Origin: Pseudomonas sp. GD03858
GTDB taxonomy: Bacteria > Pseudomonadota > Gammaproteobacteria > Pseudomonadales > Pseudomonadaceae
Reading direction: 5' to 3'
DNA length: 64,000 bases
Assembly: GCF_029840925.1 (NCBI RefSeq)
Contig: NZ_JAOCDM010000008.1
Location: 1-64,000 of the forward strand
Shown: piece after piece, positions 35,809 to 44,923 of the stretch
Layout of the letters: each line of letters starts with the position of its first letter
How positions within the stretch are numbered: the first letter of the stretch is position 1
Translations under genes and position numbers: made by a program
Notes under the pieces: generated by a model
What the model was told of the DNA's origin: nothing
Database searches by the model: none
The model's input: only the letters and a program-made list of their open reading frames with translations

Positions 35809-38800
35809 TCATGGGGTTACACGCTGGGCGATGCGCTTGTCGCCCAGGTAGAAGTATTCGGTGAGCGTGCCGCCATCGAGTTCGATCAGCTGCCTGCCGT
35901 CACGGTCGTGCATCTCGTAGACCTTGCGCCCGGCGCGGGTCACGCTGCTGCGCTGGTTGAGGCCGTCGTACTGGTACTCGACCTTGCTTGCGGGCGTGGC
36001 GCAGTTGATGCACACCAGGTTCGGCACGTCGTTGTAGCGGTAGCTGTTGCCGGCGCTGCTGGCGACGTTGCCGTAGGCGTCGTAGCCCAGGCTCGCGGCG
36101 CGCAGGCCGCTGACCGCGGCCAGGCGGTTCTGGGCGTCGTAGGCATAGTCGAGGGTGGCGCCGCCGAGGGTCTGGCGCAGCAGGTTGCCGCCGCCGTCGT
36201 AGGCGATGCTGCCGGCGCCCCAGAAGCCGGCGACGCTGGTCAGGCGGTTGATGGCGTCGTAGCCCAGGGTGCGGTTGAAGGCGCCGTCGACGCTGTCGCT
36301 GACGCTCAGCAGGTTGCCGTTGCCGTCGTAGCCGTAGGCGCTGTTCAGGTAGGTCGCCACGCCGGTCTTGGCGGTGCTGAAGCTGGCGGGCCAGAGGCGG
36401 GCGTTCTGCTCGTAGCTGCTCTGGGTGCCGTTGGCGTAGGTGATCTGGCGGACCATGCCGGAGGGCCAGTAGCTGACGTTGTTGACGTAGCCGGAGACGG
36501 TGGTGGGGCGGCCGAGCACATCGGGGCTGTAGCTGACCACGCGGGCGGAGTGCGGGTAGGTGATGCTGCTCAGCTGGTCGTTGCCGTTGTAGGCGTAGCG
36601 GGCGGTGAATACCTGGCTGTCGAGGGCGACGGTTTCGCTGGCCAGGTTGCCGGCGGCGTCGTAGGTCATGCTGTGGTTGCCGCTGGGGCTGACGCTGGCG
36701 AGCAGCTTGCCGGTGCGGTCGTAGGTGTTGCGGATGCTGTGGCCGTCGCTGGGGTAGAGCGCGGTGACCTGACGGTTCTGGCCATCGTAGGCGAAGGTGC
36801 TCACGGCGGAGGCGCCGACCTGGCGGCTGGTGAGGTTGCCGGCGATGTCGCGGCCGTAGGTGGTGGTGCCGGTTTCCGGCTGGGTGACGCTGGTCAGGTA
36901 GCCGTTGGCGTTGTAGCCGTAGGTGCGGGTCTTGCCGCCCTGGGTGACCGCGGTGAGGCGGTCGGCGCCGTCGCGGGCGAGGGTGACGCTGGCGCTGGGC
37001 TCGGGGGCGGCGATGGCCATCAGCTGCGGCTGGTTCGGATCGCCATAGGCGCGGTAGGTGTAGGTGGTGGTCTGTCCGCGCTCATCGGTGACGCTGCGGC
37101 TGCCGGGGCCGTAGGCGATGGCCTGGAAGCTGTTGTCGGCGTGGGTGACGCGGGTCAGGCGGCCCAGCGGGTCGTACTGGTAGCGGGTGCCGGTAGCGGC
37201 ATTGGGGGCGGAGACGAAGCTGCGCCGGCCCATGGCGTCGTACTCGTAGCGGGTGGTGATGCCGCCGAGGGTGGTGCTGGCGACGCGGCCGAAGGGGTCG
37301 TACTGGGTGGTTTCCACCAGGGCGCCACGGCTGGCGGTCTTGCTGGTGGCGGTGTAGGCGGTGGTCTGCGCGGTGCCCAGCGGCGGGGTCATGGCGGTGA
37401 CGCGGTTCAGGCCGTCATAGGCGTAGCGGGTGGTGTGCTGCTCGCCGTCGGTGTAGGCGGTGACGTTGCCGGCGTCATCGACGACGCGGGCGATGACGAC
37501 GCCTTCGGGCTGGGTCTCGTGCTGGGCGATGCCGCGCTTGTAGTTGGCGTAGCCATGCACGCGATTGCCGGGCAAGGTCTTGCTGGCGAGGTTGCCTTGG
37601 GCGTCGTAGGTATAGCTGACGGGCACGCCGTTGCGGGTCATGTTCAGCAGCTTGCCGTTGGCGTCATAGCTGCGGGTGATGGCCAGGCCCGGGGAGGTCT
37701 CGTCCTTGGGCAGGCCGATGATCCAGCGGGCCGGGTCGTTGTGCCAGGTCAGGGTGGTGGTGCGGCTGCCGCCGTTGGGGCCGGTCTCGGTGCGGGTGCC
37801 GGGGTTGCCGTAGGCGTCGAAGGCCGAATAGACGGTCTTGTAGGTGGCGCCGTCGCGGGTATAGGTGCGGCTGGTCGTCAGCGGTGCCCACGACTTCGCG
37901 TCGAAGGTGCGACCAACATCGACCACCCACACTTCATAGGGCGACAGTTCGCGCTTGTCGTAGGTGTAGCTTTCCTGATTGCCCTGGGGGTCGGTGACCG
38001 ACATCAACTGGCCGATCTGCCAGGCGTTGTTCTGGTAGGCGCTGGGCATGCCCCTTTCGGTCAGGTCCAGGAATGCAGGGCCCATGAACTGGTAGACGTA
38101 CTTGCCGTCCGGGGCATCGACCTGCGTGGTGTCGTAGGTGCGCTGGCCACGGGTGAAGGCATACGTCCACTTCTGGCCGGTGGACAGTGTACGGCTGGTG
38201 ATGCGCTCGCCTTGCTGCAGGTTGATCTGCCCCATGTACTGGAAGCTGCCGTAGGTGTAGCTGACCGAACCACCGGTAGGGAGCGTCATCTTGATCAGCT
38301 TGCGTGGCTGGGCACTGACCATGCTGCCACGCCTGACCGCGAAGGTTTCGTCCTGCCAGGCGCCTGGGGCATAGGCGTACGACCACTGCTCGCCGGTCGG
38401 CAGGGTGACGGAGACAAGGGACCTGGAGTTGTAGTTGTCGGCGCCTTGGTAGGCGTAGCTCCACTTCCTGCCGGTACCGTCGAGGATCGAAAGCAGTTTT
38501 CGGGTGTTCGGATCGTAGCTGAAGGTCAGTTGCCGTCCATCGCTGGCCGTGACCGACGACAACACGAAGGCCGAGCGTTCCACCGTGGCCTCGATCGGGC
38601 CGGGATCCAGGTACACGAAGCTGGCGCGTGACGGTCCGCTGGGGTAGCCCCATGGCGGAATCGCCGGGCCGAACTGCTGGTAGGCATAGGTAAGCGTATT
38701 GCCCGACGTGTCACGCGCGGAGCGGGCCAGGAAATAGATCTCCAGCGGCAACTCCTTGCCGTAGGTCATTGGGTCCGCCTCGTAACGTTCATCCATCGAT

Positions 38801-39459
38801 GTACGCATGTAGACACCGACTTTGCGGGTAGCGTAAGTGCCAAAGTCGTAGGTCGTGCCGTTCGGTGCCTGAGCGAGCAGGTTGCCTCCGGCGCAGGTGA
38901 TTCTCCAGTTGCTCTTGGTGTAGGCGGTCTGGTTCGGGCCTGGGAAGATTTCTTCTTCCATGCCGTTGGGCAGCTGCAGGAGCGGTCGCTGGATATCCCG
39001 CCCGGTAGGGCTGTTGGCGTTGCACATCACATCCAGCTGCGCGGTGTCGTAGTAGTTCTGGAAATCATGGTCATGCGCATAGATGCGCTCCGATATCCTT
39101 GGCGCGACGCTGATGCTCCAGCCTGGTCCCATGGCGGCCCAGCGCCAGGAGTTGTTGTGCGTGGCCACCAGCCCCGACGAGGCCGAGCGCATGTCGTACT
39201 GACGCCACACCTCCAGGTCGAGCCCGCCATTGCCGGAAATCGAAATATCCTTGTTGCGCAAGATCAGGTTGCCACTGCGCAGGTCCACCCGGTCTATCTG
39301 ATCGCCAAAGTCGAGCGGGTTGTCCCGTCGAGGCTGATAGCCGCCGCTCTCTTCGTCAGCGAACGAGGCGGGTGAAGCTGGAAGCAGGCTGCAGACCAGC
39401 GAGATACAGGCAAGGCCGCAGCGGGCGCGCGCCGTGAAAAGGGGGAACTTCAAAGCCAT
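35809..39459 (-). CDS. RHS/YD-repeat shell protein without tip
   Basis: A 1216-residue secreted protein. After a signal peptide of about 34 residues (ending SPASFA), the N-terminal domain (about 35-300) includes DQIDRVDLRSGNLILRNKDI. Many YD repeats follow (YDALGRLTRV, YDGQNRQVTAL, YDAAGNL, YDAINRLTSV and others) to the C-terminus at KRIAQRVTP. It lacks the ARYYDPxLGRF-DPxG tip and toxin, which are supplied by the next gene 23 bp downstream. RHS repeats form a closed shell around a toxin. The start at 39459 follows GGAAGAAG; an ATG seven codons upstream is an alternative. No PAAR, VgrG or TcB-type gene is nearby. Confidence 0.85.
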   Translation of the reverse strand: MALKFPLFTARARCGLACISLVCSLLPASPASFADEESGGYQPRRDNPLDFGDQIDRVDLRSGNLILRNKDISISGNGGLDLEVWRQYDMRSASSGLVATHNNSWRWAAMGPGWSISVAPRISERIYAHDHDFQNYYDTAQLDVMCNANSPTGRDIQRPLLQLPNGMEEEIFPGPNQTAYTKSNWRITCAGGNLLAQAPNGTTYDFGTYATRKVGVYMRTSMDERYEADPMTYGKELPLEIYFLARSARDTSGNTLTYAYQQFGPAIPPWGYPSGPSRASFVYLDPGPIEATVERSAFVLSSVTASDGRQLTFSYDPNTRKLLSILDGTGRKWSYAYQGADNYNSRSLVSVTLPTGEQWSYAYAPGAWQDETFAVRRGSMVSAQPRKLIKMTLPTGGSVSYTYGSFQYMGQINLQQGERITSRTLSTGQKWTYAFTRGQRTYDTTQVDAPDGKYVYQFMGPAFLDLTERGMPSAYQNNAWQIGQLMSVTDPQGNQESYTYDKRELSPYEVWVVDVGRTFDAKSWAPLTTSRTYTRDGATYKTVYSAFDAYGNPGTRTETGPNGGSRTTTLTWHNDPARWIIGLPKDETSPGLAITRSYDANGKLLNMTRNGVPVSYTYDAQGNLASKTLPGNRVHGYANYKRGIAQHETQPEGVVIARVVDDAGNVTAYTDGEQHTTRYAYDGLNRVTAMTPPLGTAQTTAYTATSKTASRGALVETTQYDPFGRVASTTLGGITTRYEYDAMGRRSFVSAPNAATGTRYQYDPLGRLTRVTHADNSFQAIAYGPGSRSVTDERGQTTTYTYRAYGDPNQPQLMAIAAPEPSASVTLARDGADRLTAVTQGGKTRTYGYNANGYLTSVTQPETGTTTYGRDIAGNLTSRQVGASAVSTFAYDGQNRQVTALYPSDGHSIRNTYDRTGKLLASVSPSGNHSMTYDAAGNLASETVALDSQVFTARYAYNGNDQLSSITYPHSARVVSYSPDVLGRPTTVSGYVNNVSYWPSGMVRQITYANGTQSSYEQNARLWPASFSTAKTGVATYLNSAYGYDGNGNLLSVSDSVDGAFNRTLGYDAINRLTSVAGFWGAGSIAYDGGGNLLRQTLGGATLDYAYDAQNRLAAVSGLRAASLGYDAYGNVASSAGNSYRYNDVPNLVCINCATPASKVEYQYDGLNQRSSVTRAGRKVYEMHDRDGRQLIELDGGTLTEYFYLGDKRIAQRVTP

Positions 39460-39881
39460 CCAGTGCTTCTTCCATCTCATTGATTGAGTCCATGGCACAG
39501 CGTCAGCTATCGCACCGAACTGGGGGAGGACGAGTGCGGTGGGTCTGTGCTGAGCAGTCACGCCATGGCAGCGAGGGTGTGGTTGGTCGACCAGGTATCT
39601 GGGGCAGCGGCCTCAACCACGGTTGCCTGGAGGCCAGGCTGTCGTCGGGCGCGCATTGCAGGGCAGGCGAGCGGGCGCCTGGGGAGACGGAATTTTGCTG
39701 TCCATATCTGTCGATCATCCATGAAACCACTGAAGTAGAGCCTTCAGCAGCGTAATGCGAATGCTAACACTTTGCATCTTTCAATGCATAGAGGGCGTCA
39801 CAGGCGCTGCGCGGGCGCGCAGCGGATCTGGAACGGGACGAGCCCCGCCGGCAAAAGGGGCCGTGAGGGATGGAACGCCGA
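39460..39881. other. Gene-free stretch upstream of the RHS locus
   Basis: 422 bp with no supported gene. It must carry the RHS promoter. An AT-richer segment around 39750-39790 (GCGAATGCTAACACTTTGCA) contains a TGCAT...ATGCA inverted repeat and is the most promoter-like part. I see no clear -35/-10 pair. Confidence 0.5.
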
Positions 39882-40523
39882 CTATTTGCCCAGCTTGCGC
39901 AGTTCGTCCGACTCGACGACGCGAATGCCATCTTCTTCTTCCAGCGCCAGGCGCCACAGGGCCCGGGCCAGGGTGCAGGCTTCGATGCCGCGATACTTGC
40001 CAGGTATCAGGCGAGCGAAGGGCGCCGCCATGCGCTCGCCCAGGCGTGGCTCGAGGCGCTCGCCCAGCAGCAACGAAGGCCGGACGATGGTCAATTGTGG
40101 CCAGTCCTGCTGCTTGAGCGCCTCTTCCATCTCGCCCTTGACCCGGTTGTAGAAGATCGTCGACTTCGCATCGGCGCCCAGCGCGCTGATCACCAGCAGG
40201 TGGCGCGCGCCCATCTCGCGGGCGCGCTTGCTGAAGGCCACGACCATGTCCAGGTCGACGGCCCGGAAGGCGTTTTCCGAGCCCGCCTGCTTGAGCGTCG
40301 TGCCCAGGCAACAGAAGGCGATATCGACGCGACCGGCCAGTTGTGGGAGAAACACGGCCGGGTCGCCCACCGGGTTTTCCAGGTGCGGGTGTTCGGCGAG
40401 GGGGCGGCGGGTCGGGGCCAGCACGCGGCTGATGGTGGGCTCGTTGAGCAGGCGGTCGAGCAGGTGTTCACCTGTCAGACCCGTGGCACCGGCAAGCAGG
40501 ACATGTTGAGGCGTCAGATACAT
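39882..40523 (-). CDS. NAD(P)-binding atypical SDR oxidoreductase
   Basis: A 213-residue Rossmann-fold protein of the NAD(P)H-binding/atypical short-chain dehydrogenase type. The nucleotide-binding motif is [15 protein letters not shown] near the N-terminus. Later landmarks are [40 protein letters not shown] (with the Y-x-x-x-K pair in FYNRVK) and [11 protein letters not shown]. The substrate is unknown. A GGGAGAG ribosome site precedes the ATG. It follows the MORN/C13 lipoprotein gene by 27 bp on the same strand and is probably cotranscribed. Confidence 0.87.
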   Translation of the reverse strand: MYLTPQHVLLAGATGLTGEHLLDRLLNEPTISRVLAPTRRPLAEHPHLENPVGDPAVFLPQLAGRVDIAFCCLGTTLKQAGSENAFRAVDLDMVVAFSKRAREMGARHLLVISALGADAKSTIFYNRVKGEMEEALKQQDWPQLTIVRPSLLLGERLEPRLGERMAAPFARLIPGKYRGIEACTLARALWRLALEEEDGIRVVESDELRKLGK

Positions 40524-40550
40524 GATGTCTCTCCCTCGTTACTACACAGC

Positions 40551-42284
40551 TTAGTGGGCGCCAGGTGTTTTCGCCTGTTCCCCCGAGGCTGGCTGGGCTT
40601 CATTGCGCAGGGCTTGTTCGGCCTGTTGGCGGCGCAGGCGCTGCCAGTGGCTGATCACTGCCGGCGGCGCCCAGAGCTGCGGCTCCGAGGCTTCGAAACC
40701 TTCCCTTCGTTCCCTTTCGGCAACGCTTTGGCGCGCCAGTTCAAACGCCTGTTTCAAGTCGTCGGTCTGGTTCAGCGCCTGGGCGAACAGGGCGTCGCCG
40801 AAGTAGGTGAAGTCGGCCTCTTCCGAGCAGCCGAACGAGACCCGGTCTGGGCGTGCGGCGGTCATGACCAGGGTACGGTCATCCTTGAGCGGGGCGATAT
40901 AGCCCCCGGAATAGCACGCAGAGATGACGATCACCTTGTCGCGGTCCTTCAGCGGCGCCAGGGCGCTGGCCAGTGCGTCGGCGGACAGGTCGGCCAGCTG
41001 CAGGCGCGGTTGGTCGAGCACCAGCTGGTGGTCCTGGCTGCCATGGCTGGTGAGGTAGATGAACACCAGATCCTCGGGACCGCTGCGCTCGGCCAGGATG
41101 CGTGCGGCGCGGGCGAGGTTCTCGCGGGTGGCCATGGGGCGGTCGACCATGTGGTCGCGGTGATTGACCAGGGTCACCTGGCCGTGAGCGCCAAAGCGCA
41201 CCTTGAGCATGTTGCTGACATAGTCGGCCTCGCGCAGGAACACGCTCTGCTGGCCATCGCCGGCCACCACCAGGCTGTACAGCTGCACCGGTGGGGTCGA
41301 GCGAGGCACCTTGGCCAGGGCCTGGTCCAGTAGCTGGCCCTGATTGAGCAAGGCCAGCTCCAGTGGATCGGGGAGCCACTTGCCCTTGGCATCGCGCACA
41401 CGCACACCGTTGACCCAGGTGCCGCTCTCGACCCGGCCATCCGGGTGAGTCAAGCGGCCCTGGCCATGGTAGGCGTCATCGGCGAAACCGCCGACGTACT
41501 GGCTGCCGTCGGCCAGTTGCAAGGTGCCTGGCCCGGCGAAGCGCCAGTCGCGGAAACCGCCCTTGTAGCGGCTGCCATCGCTGCCCAGCAGCTCACCCTG
41601 GCCGCTCAGCGAGCCGTCCTTGAAATCGCCGATCCACACATCGCCGTCGGCATTCTCGTAGCGGCCCCGGCCTTCCAGGTGGTTGTCCTTGAATTCGCCG
41701 ATGTACTGTTCGCCGTCGACACTGTCATAGGTGCCGGCACCTTGCAGCTGGCCGTCGCTGAAGTGGCCGCTGAACTGGTTGCCGCTGGCGTCGCTGCGCA
41801 CGCCGGCGCCATTGGGCTTGCCCTTGGCGAACAGGCCCTGGTAGCGGCTGCCGTCGGCCAGTTCGAGCTGGCCCGCGCCATCGTACTGGTCGTCCTTGAA
41901 CTGGCCACTGTAGGTCTGGTCGTTCTGCTTGAGCGTGCCTTCGCCGTCGCGTCGGCCATGCTTGAAGGTACCCGCGTAGTGGCTACCGGGCGTGCTCAGC
42001 TCGCCCAGCCCCTGGAACAGGCCTTCGCTGAACTGGCCGCGATAGACCTCGCCATTGCTGCCGTGCCATTCCCCCTGGCCATGCCACTGGCCGTCCTTGA
42101 AGGTGCCGGCGTACCAGCTGCCGTTGGGGTAGTCGATGCGCCCTTCGCCCTGCAGCAGGCCATCGACCACCTGGCCGCGGTAGCGACCGCCGTCGGGCAG
42201 GCGTGCGTCCGGCGGCGAGAGAGGCTCGCCTTCGCCACAGGCGGCGAGCAGCAGGATCAAGGTCAGGGGCAGCAGTGGGCGCAT
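40551..42284 (-). CDS. MORN-repeat lipoprotein with C13 (caspase-like) peptidase domain
   Basis: A 577-residue predicted lipoprotein: signal peptide with lipobox LLAAC (Cys about 18). About eleven MORN repeats of 23 residues follow (for example YAGTFKDGQWHGQGEW and YIGEFKDNHLEGRGRYENAD), roughly residues 28-300. The C-terminal domain resembles C13/legumain-type cysteine peptidases, with the His in VFIYLTSHGSQDHQL and the Cys in VIVISACYSGGY. MORN repeats usually bind membranes or scaffolds. It would face the periplasm. Function is unknown. Start at 42284; longer in-frame extensions run through a REP repeat. Confidence 0.88.
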   Translation of the reverse strand: MRPLLPLTLILLLAACGEGEPLSPPDARLPDGGRYRGQVVDGLLQGEGRIDYPNGSWYAGTFKDGQWHGQGEWHGSNGEVYRGQFSEGLFQGLGELSTPGSHYAGTFKHGRRDGEGTLKQNDQTYSGQFKDDQYDGAGQLELADGSRYQGLFAKGKPNGAGVRSDASGNQFSGHFSDGQLQGAGTYDSVDGEQYIGEFKDNHLEGRGRYENADGDVWIGDFKDGSLSGQGELLGSDGSRYKGGFRDWRFAGPGTLQLADGSQYVGGFADDAYHGQGRLTHPDGRVESGTWVNGVRVRDAKGKWLPDPLELALLNQGQLLDQALAKVPRSTPPVQLYSLVVAGDGQQSVFLREADYVSNMLKVRFGAHGQVTLVNHRDHMVDRPMATRENLARAARILAERSGPEDLVFIYLTSHGSQDHQLVLDQPRLQLADLSADALASALAPLKDRDKVIVISACYSGGYIAPLKDDRTLVMTAARPDRVSFGCSEEADFTYFGDALFAQALNQTDDLKQAFELARQSVAERERREGFEASEPQLWAPPAVISHWQRLRRQQAEQALRNEAQPASGEQAKTPGAH

Positions 42285-42353
42285 GGCGGAGTCCGGGCGA
42301 AGGATGCGCCGAGTATGCCGCAGAATGCCGAGGTGCGTGAATGAGGGGCATCC

Positions 42354-42425
42354 TTGGGAGTGGGTTTGCCCGCGAATCGGGCGCTGAATCTTCCATCGCA
42401 TTCGCGGGTAAACCCGCTCCCACAG
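42354..42425. repeat. REP pair
   Basis: Inverted copies of the GGGAGTGGGTTTGCCCGCGA and CGCGGGTAAACCCGCTCCCA type, between the MORN/C13 gene and the MaoC-like gene. Confidence 0.85.
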
Positions 42426-42448
42426 GATTCGAGCCGGTATGCGACTGC

Positions 42449-42904
42449 TCAGACGAAGCAGAGGGAGAGCGGTTCGGCGATGTAGGCTGGTTTCTCTTCG
42501 CCTTCGATTTCCAGCGTCACGCTGGCCTTGAGCAACCACTGCCCTGGTTTCTTCTCGGTCACCTCACCCAGGTCCACCTTCAGGCGCACCCTGCTGTCGA
42601 CCTTCACCGGCTGGATGAAACGCACGCTGTCCAGGCCATAGTTGACCACCATCTTCAGCCCTTCGGGCAGCACGAGGATGTCTTCCATCAGCTTGGGGAT
42701 CAGCGACAGGGTGAGAAAGCCATGGGCGATGGTGGTGCCGAACGGCGTCTTCTTCGCTTTCTCGGGGTCGACATGGATGAACTGGAAATCACCGGTGGCC
42801 TCGGCGAACAGGTTGATGCGTTGCTGATCGATCTTCAGCCAGTCGGAACGTCCCAGTTCCTTTCCAACGTACTGCGAAAGCTCTGTAACCGGTACATAGG
42901 GCAT
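42449..42904 (-). CDS. MaoC-like (R)-hydratase
   Basis: A 151-residue hot-dog-fold protein. The hydratase motif is seen in FAEATGDFQFIHVDPEKAKK (catalytic Asp/His), followed by FGTTIAHGFLTLSLIPKLME. Proteins of this type hydrate (R)-3-enoyl thioesters, often providing precursors for polyhydroxyalkanoate or acting in fatty-acid degradation; the actual substrate is not evident. The start MPYVPVTELS at 42904 follows GGAGAG. It is divergent from the cidA-like gene. Confidence 0.88.
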   Translation of the reverse strand: MPYVPVTELSQYVGKELGRSDWLKIDQQRINLFAEATGDFQFIHVDPEKAKKTPFGTTIAHGFLTLSLIPKLMEDILVLPEGLKMVVNYGLDSVRFIQPVKVDSRVRLKVDLGEVTEKKPGQWLLKASVTLEIEGEEKPAYIAEPLSLCFV

Positions 42905-43021
42905 CGCGACTCTCCAGGTTGTCATTTGGTACGAAGGTGCAAGATCAGCACGGCCAATCGTTTCAGTCAAGTTGCCCGCTTTTCGCCGAATATCGCCTTA
43001 TAGACAGTTGCTTAGCGTGCT

Positions 43022-43027
43022 TATAAT
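43022..43027 (+). promoter_or_regulatory. -10 element upstream of the cidA-like gene
   Basis: A perfect TATAAT, with TAGACA 15 bases upstream as a possible -35, lies 28 bases before the cidA-like start in the divergent intergenic region. Sequence match only. Confidence 0.5.
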
Positions 43028-43054
43028 GGCCGCCATGCTCTGAGGGAGGTCTTT

Positions 43055-43417
43055 ATGCTGCTGCGTGGTTTGACCTGGCTGGTGCTGTTCCAATTGCTGG
43101 GAACGGCGATCAACCACCTGTTCCTGCACATCCTGCCTGGGCCGATCATCGGCTTGTTGCTGCTGATGGCCTTCCTGATGATCCGTGGCGAGGTCGGCAA
43201 GCCGCTCAACGAAGCCGCCGGCAGCCTGCTGCGCTACCTGCCGTTGCTGCTGGTGCCACCGGCCGTTGGGGTGATGGTCTATGCCAAGGATATCGCCGCG
43301 GACTTCTGGGCCATCGTCGGCGCCTTGCTGATCTCGTGCCTGGCCACCCTGGTGTTCGTCGGTGTGCTGATGCAAAAACTCATGCATCGCCAGAGCAAGC
43401 GCGAGGAGCGGCCATGA
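43055..43417 (+). CDS. CidA/LrgA-family holin-like protein
   Basis: A 120-residue membrane protein with four predicted helices and the family motif LHILPGPIIGLLLLMAFLMI. CidA/LrgA proteins oligomerise in the membrane and have been linked to murein hydrolase export, cell lysis and, more recently, to pyruvate or small-molecule transport. An ATG after GGGAGGTC starts the gene. It overlaps the lrgB-like gene by four bases (ATGA), so the two subunits are coupled. Confidence 0.9.
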   Translation: MLLRGLTWLVLFQLLGTAINHLFLHILPGPIIGLLLLMAFLMIRGEVGKPLNEAAGSLLRYLPLLLVPPAVGVMVYAKDIAADFWAIVGALLISCLATLVFVGVLMQKLMHRQSKREERP

Positions 43418-44130
43418 TCCTTGACTGGCACGGCGCCCTGGAGGCGGTCATTCATCACCCGCTGTTCGGCATCGGTGTCACCCTGGCCGCCTACCAGCTG
43501 GTGCTGGCCGCCTTCGAAAAGACCCGCTGGATCTTCCTGCAGCCGGTGCTGGTGTCGATGCTGCTGGTGATCGGCATCCTGCTGCTCTGCGGCATCGACT
43601 ACGCCGAATACCGCAAGAGCACCGAGATCATGAACATCCTCCTGGGGCCGGCCACCGTGGCCCTGGCGGTGCCGTTGTATCTGAACCTGCGGCGCATCCG
43701 CCAACTGTTCTGGCCGACATTTACTACGCTGGTAGTCGGAGGCCTGTTCGCCACCGTGGCATGCCTGGCGCTAGGCTGGTGGTTCGGTGCCGAGCGGATG
43801 ATCCTGATGACCATGGCGCCGAAATCGGTCACCTCACCGATTGCCATGTTGGTGGCCGAGCAGATTGGCGGCGTGGCGGCGCTGGCGGCGGTGTTCGTGC
43901 TGATCACCGGGGTGATCGGCGCGATCTTCGGCCCGGCGTTGCTGACCCGCTGTGGTGTGCTGAGCCCCGAGGCTCGGGGCATGTCGCTGGGGGTGACCGC
44001 CCATGCGGTGGGTACCTCGGTGGCCTTGCAGGAAAGTGACGAATGCGGCGCCTTCGCCGCGCTGGCGATGAGCCTGATGGGGGTGGCCACGGCGGTGTTC
44101 CTGCCGTTGGCGGTCAGCCTGGTGGCTTGA
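43414..44130 (+). CDS. LrgB/CidB-family membrane protein
   Basis: A 238-residue inner-membrane partner of CidA/LrgA, with at least six hydrophobic segments. Family signatures are ILLGPATVALAVPLYLNLRR, TMAPKSVTSPIAMLVAEQIG and the C-terminal SLGVTAHAVGTSVALQESDE. The ATG overlaps the upstream stop. The pair probably acts as one unit in membrane permeability or small-metabolite export. The regulator usually found for these genes (LysR type) is not adjacent. Confidence 0.92.
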   Translation: MILDWHGALEAVIHHPLFGIGVTLAAYQLVLAAFEKTRWIFLQPVLVSMLLVIGILLLCGIDYAEYRKSTEIMNILLGPATVALAVPLYLNLRRIRQLFWPTFTTLVVGGLFATVACLALGWWFGAERMILMTMAPKSVTSPIAMLVAEQIGGVAALAAVFVLITGVIGAIFGPALLTRCGVLSPEARGMSLGVTAHAVGTSVALQESDECGAFAALAMSLMGVATAVFLPLAVSLVA

Positions 44131-44139
44131 GGATTCGAT

Positions 44140-44730
44140 ATGACGCTACCGCTGTTTCCTCTCAATACCGTGCTGTTCCCCGGGTGTCTGCTCGACTTGC
44201 AGATCTTCGAGGCGCGCTACCTGGACATGATCGGCCGCTGCATGAAGCAAGGCGAAGGCTTTGGCGTGGTGTGCATCCTCGAAGGCGAGCAGGTGGGCAA
44301 GGCGCCACCGATGGTGGCTTCGGTGGGCTGCGAGGCGCTGATCCGCGATTTCGTGCAGCAGGACAACGGCCTGCTGGGTATTCGTGTCGAAGGCGTGCGG
44401 CGGTTTCGCGTCGAGCAGACCGAGGTGCGCAAGGACCAGCTGATGGTCGGCGAGGTGCAGTGGCTGCCGGAGTTGGCGGACAGCCCGTTGGTGGAGCAGG
44501 ACGATGACTTGCTGGCATTGCTGCTGGCCCTTGGCGAGCACCCGATGGTCGAGGCGCTGGACATGCCCCGCGACGTGGACGGGCGGCAGTCGTTGGGCAA
44601 CCAGCTGGCGTACCTGCTGCCGTTCATGGAAGAGGACAAGCTCGATCTGTTGGCCATCGATTCGCCACAGCTGAGATTGCAAGCGATCCAGGCACTGCTG
44701 GAGCGCATCCAGGGCGAGTTGTTCGCCTGA
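44140..44730 (+). CDS. LON substrate-binding-domain protein
   Basis: A 196-residue cytosolic protein made only of the N-terminal LON substrate-binding domain (LPLFPLNTVLFPGCLLDLQI, FEARYLDMIGRCMKQGEGFG); there is no AAA+ or protease domain. Such stand-alone proteins are widespread, and their role is unclear. It starts 9 bp after the lrgB-like gene, so it is probably cotranscribed with it. Confidence 0.9.
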   Translation: MTLPLFPLNTVLFPGCLLDLQIFEARYLDMIGRCMKQGEGFGVVCILEGEQVGKAPPMVASVGCEALIRDFVQQDNGLLGIRVEGVRRFRVEQTEVRKDQLMVGEVQWLPELADSPLVEQDDDLLALLLALGEHPMVEALDMPRDVDGRQSLGNQLAYLLPFMEEDKLDLLAIDSPQLRLQAIQALLERIQGELFA

Positions 44731-44763
44731 TCAGGCTCGCTCCCCCCAGCGGCCCATGCGATC

Positions 44764-44898
44764 CCTGTAGGAGCGGCCTTGTGTCGCGAAAGGGCCGCAA
44801 AGCGGCCCCGACAATATCAGCTTGATGCGCAGATCTGGGGGCGCTTCGCACCCCTTTCCGACCGGTCCGACGCCTCGGCAAGGCCGCTCCTACAGGGA
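44764..44898. repeat. REP pair
   Basis: Inverted GTAGGAGCGGCCTTGTGTCG-type REP copies with a central imperfect segment separate the convergent LON-domain and DedA-PAP2 genes. They could act as a bidirectional transcript end. Confidence 0.85.
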
Positions 44899-44923
44899 TT
44901 CGCGGTGCTGCAAAATGGCCGTA

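Noticed and set aside
35791..38631. A 946-codon open frame opposite the RHS shell gene
   Set aside because: The A/V/G repeats simply mirror the YD repeats on the other strand.
34916..39459. The split RHS gene considered as a simple pseudogene
   Set aside because: The break coincides with a domain boundary, and the second part has its own ribosome site and signal peptide with no residual frame relation, so disruption by mutation is less likely than an organised split. This still needs comparison with relatives.
42285..42539. An N-terminal extension of the MORN/C13 protein by about 85 codons
   Set aside because: It translates a REP pair and would bury the lipoprotein signal peptide that begins at 42284.
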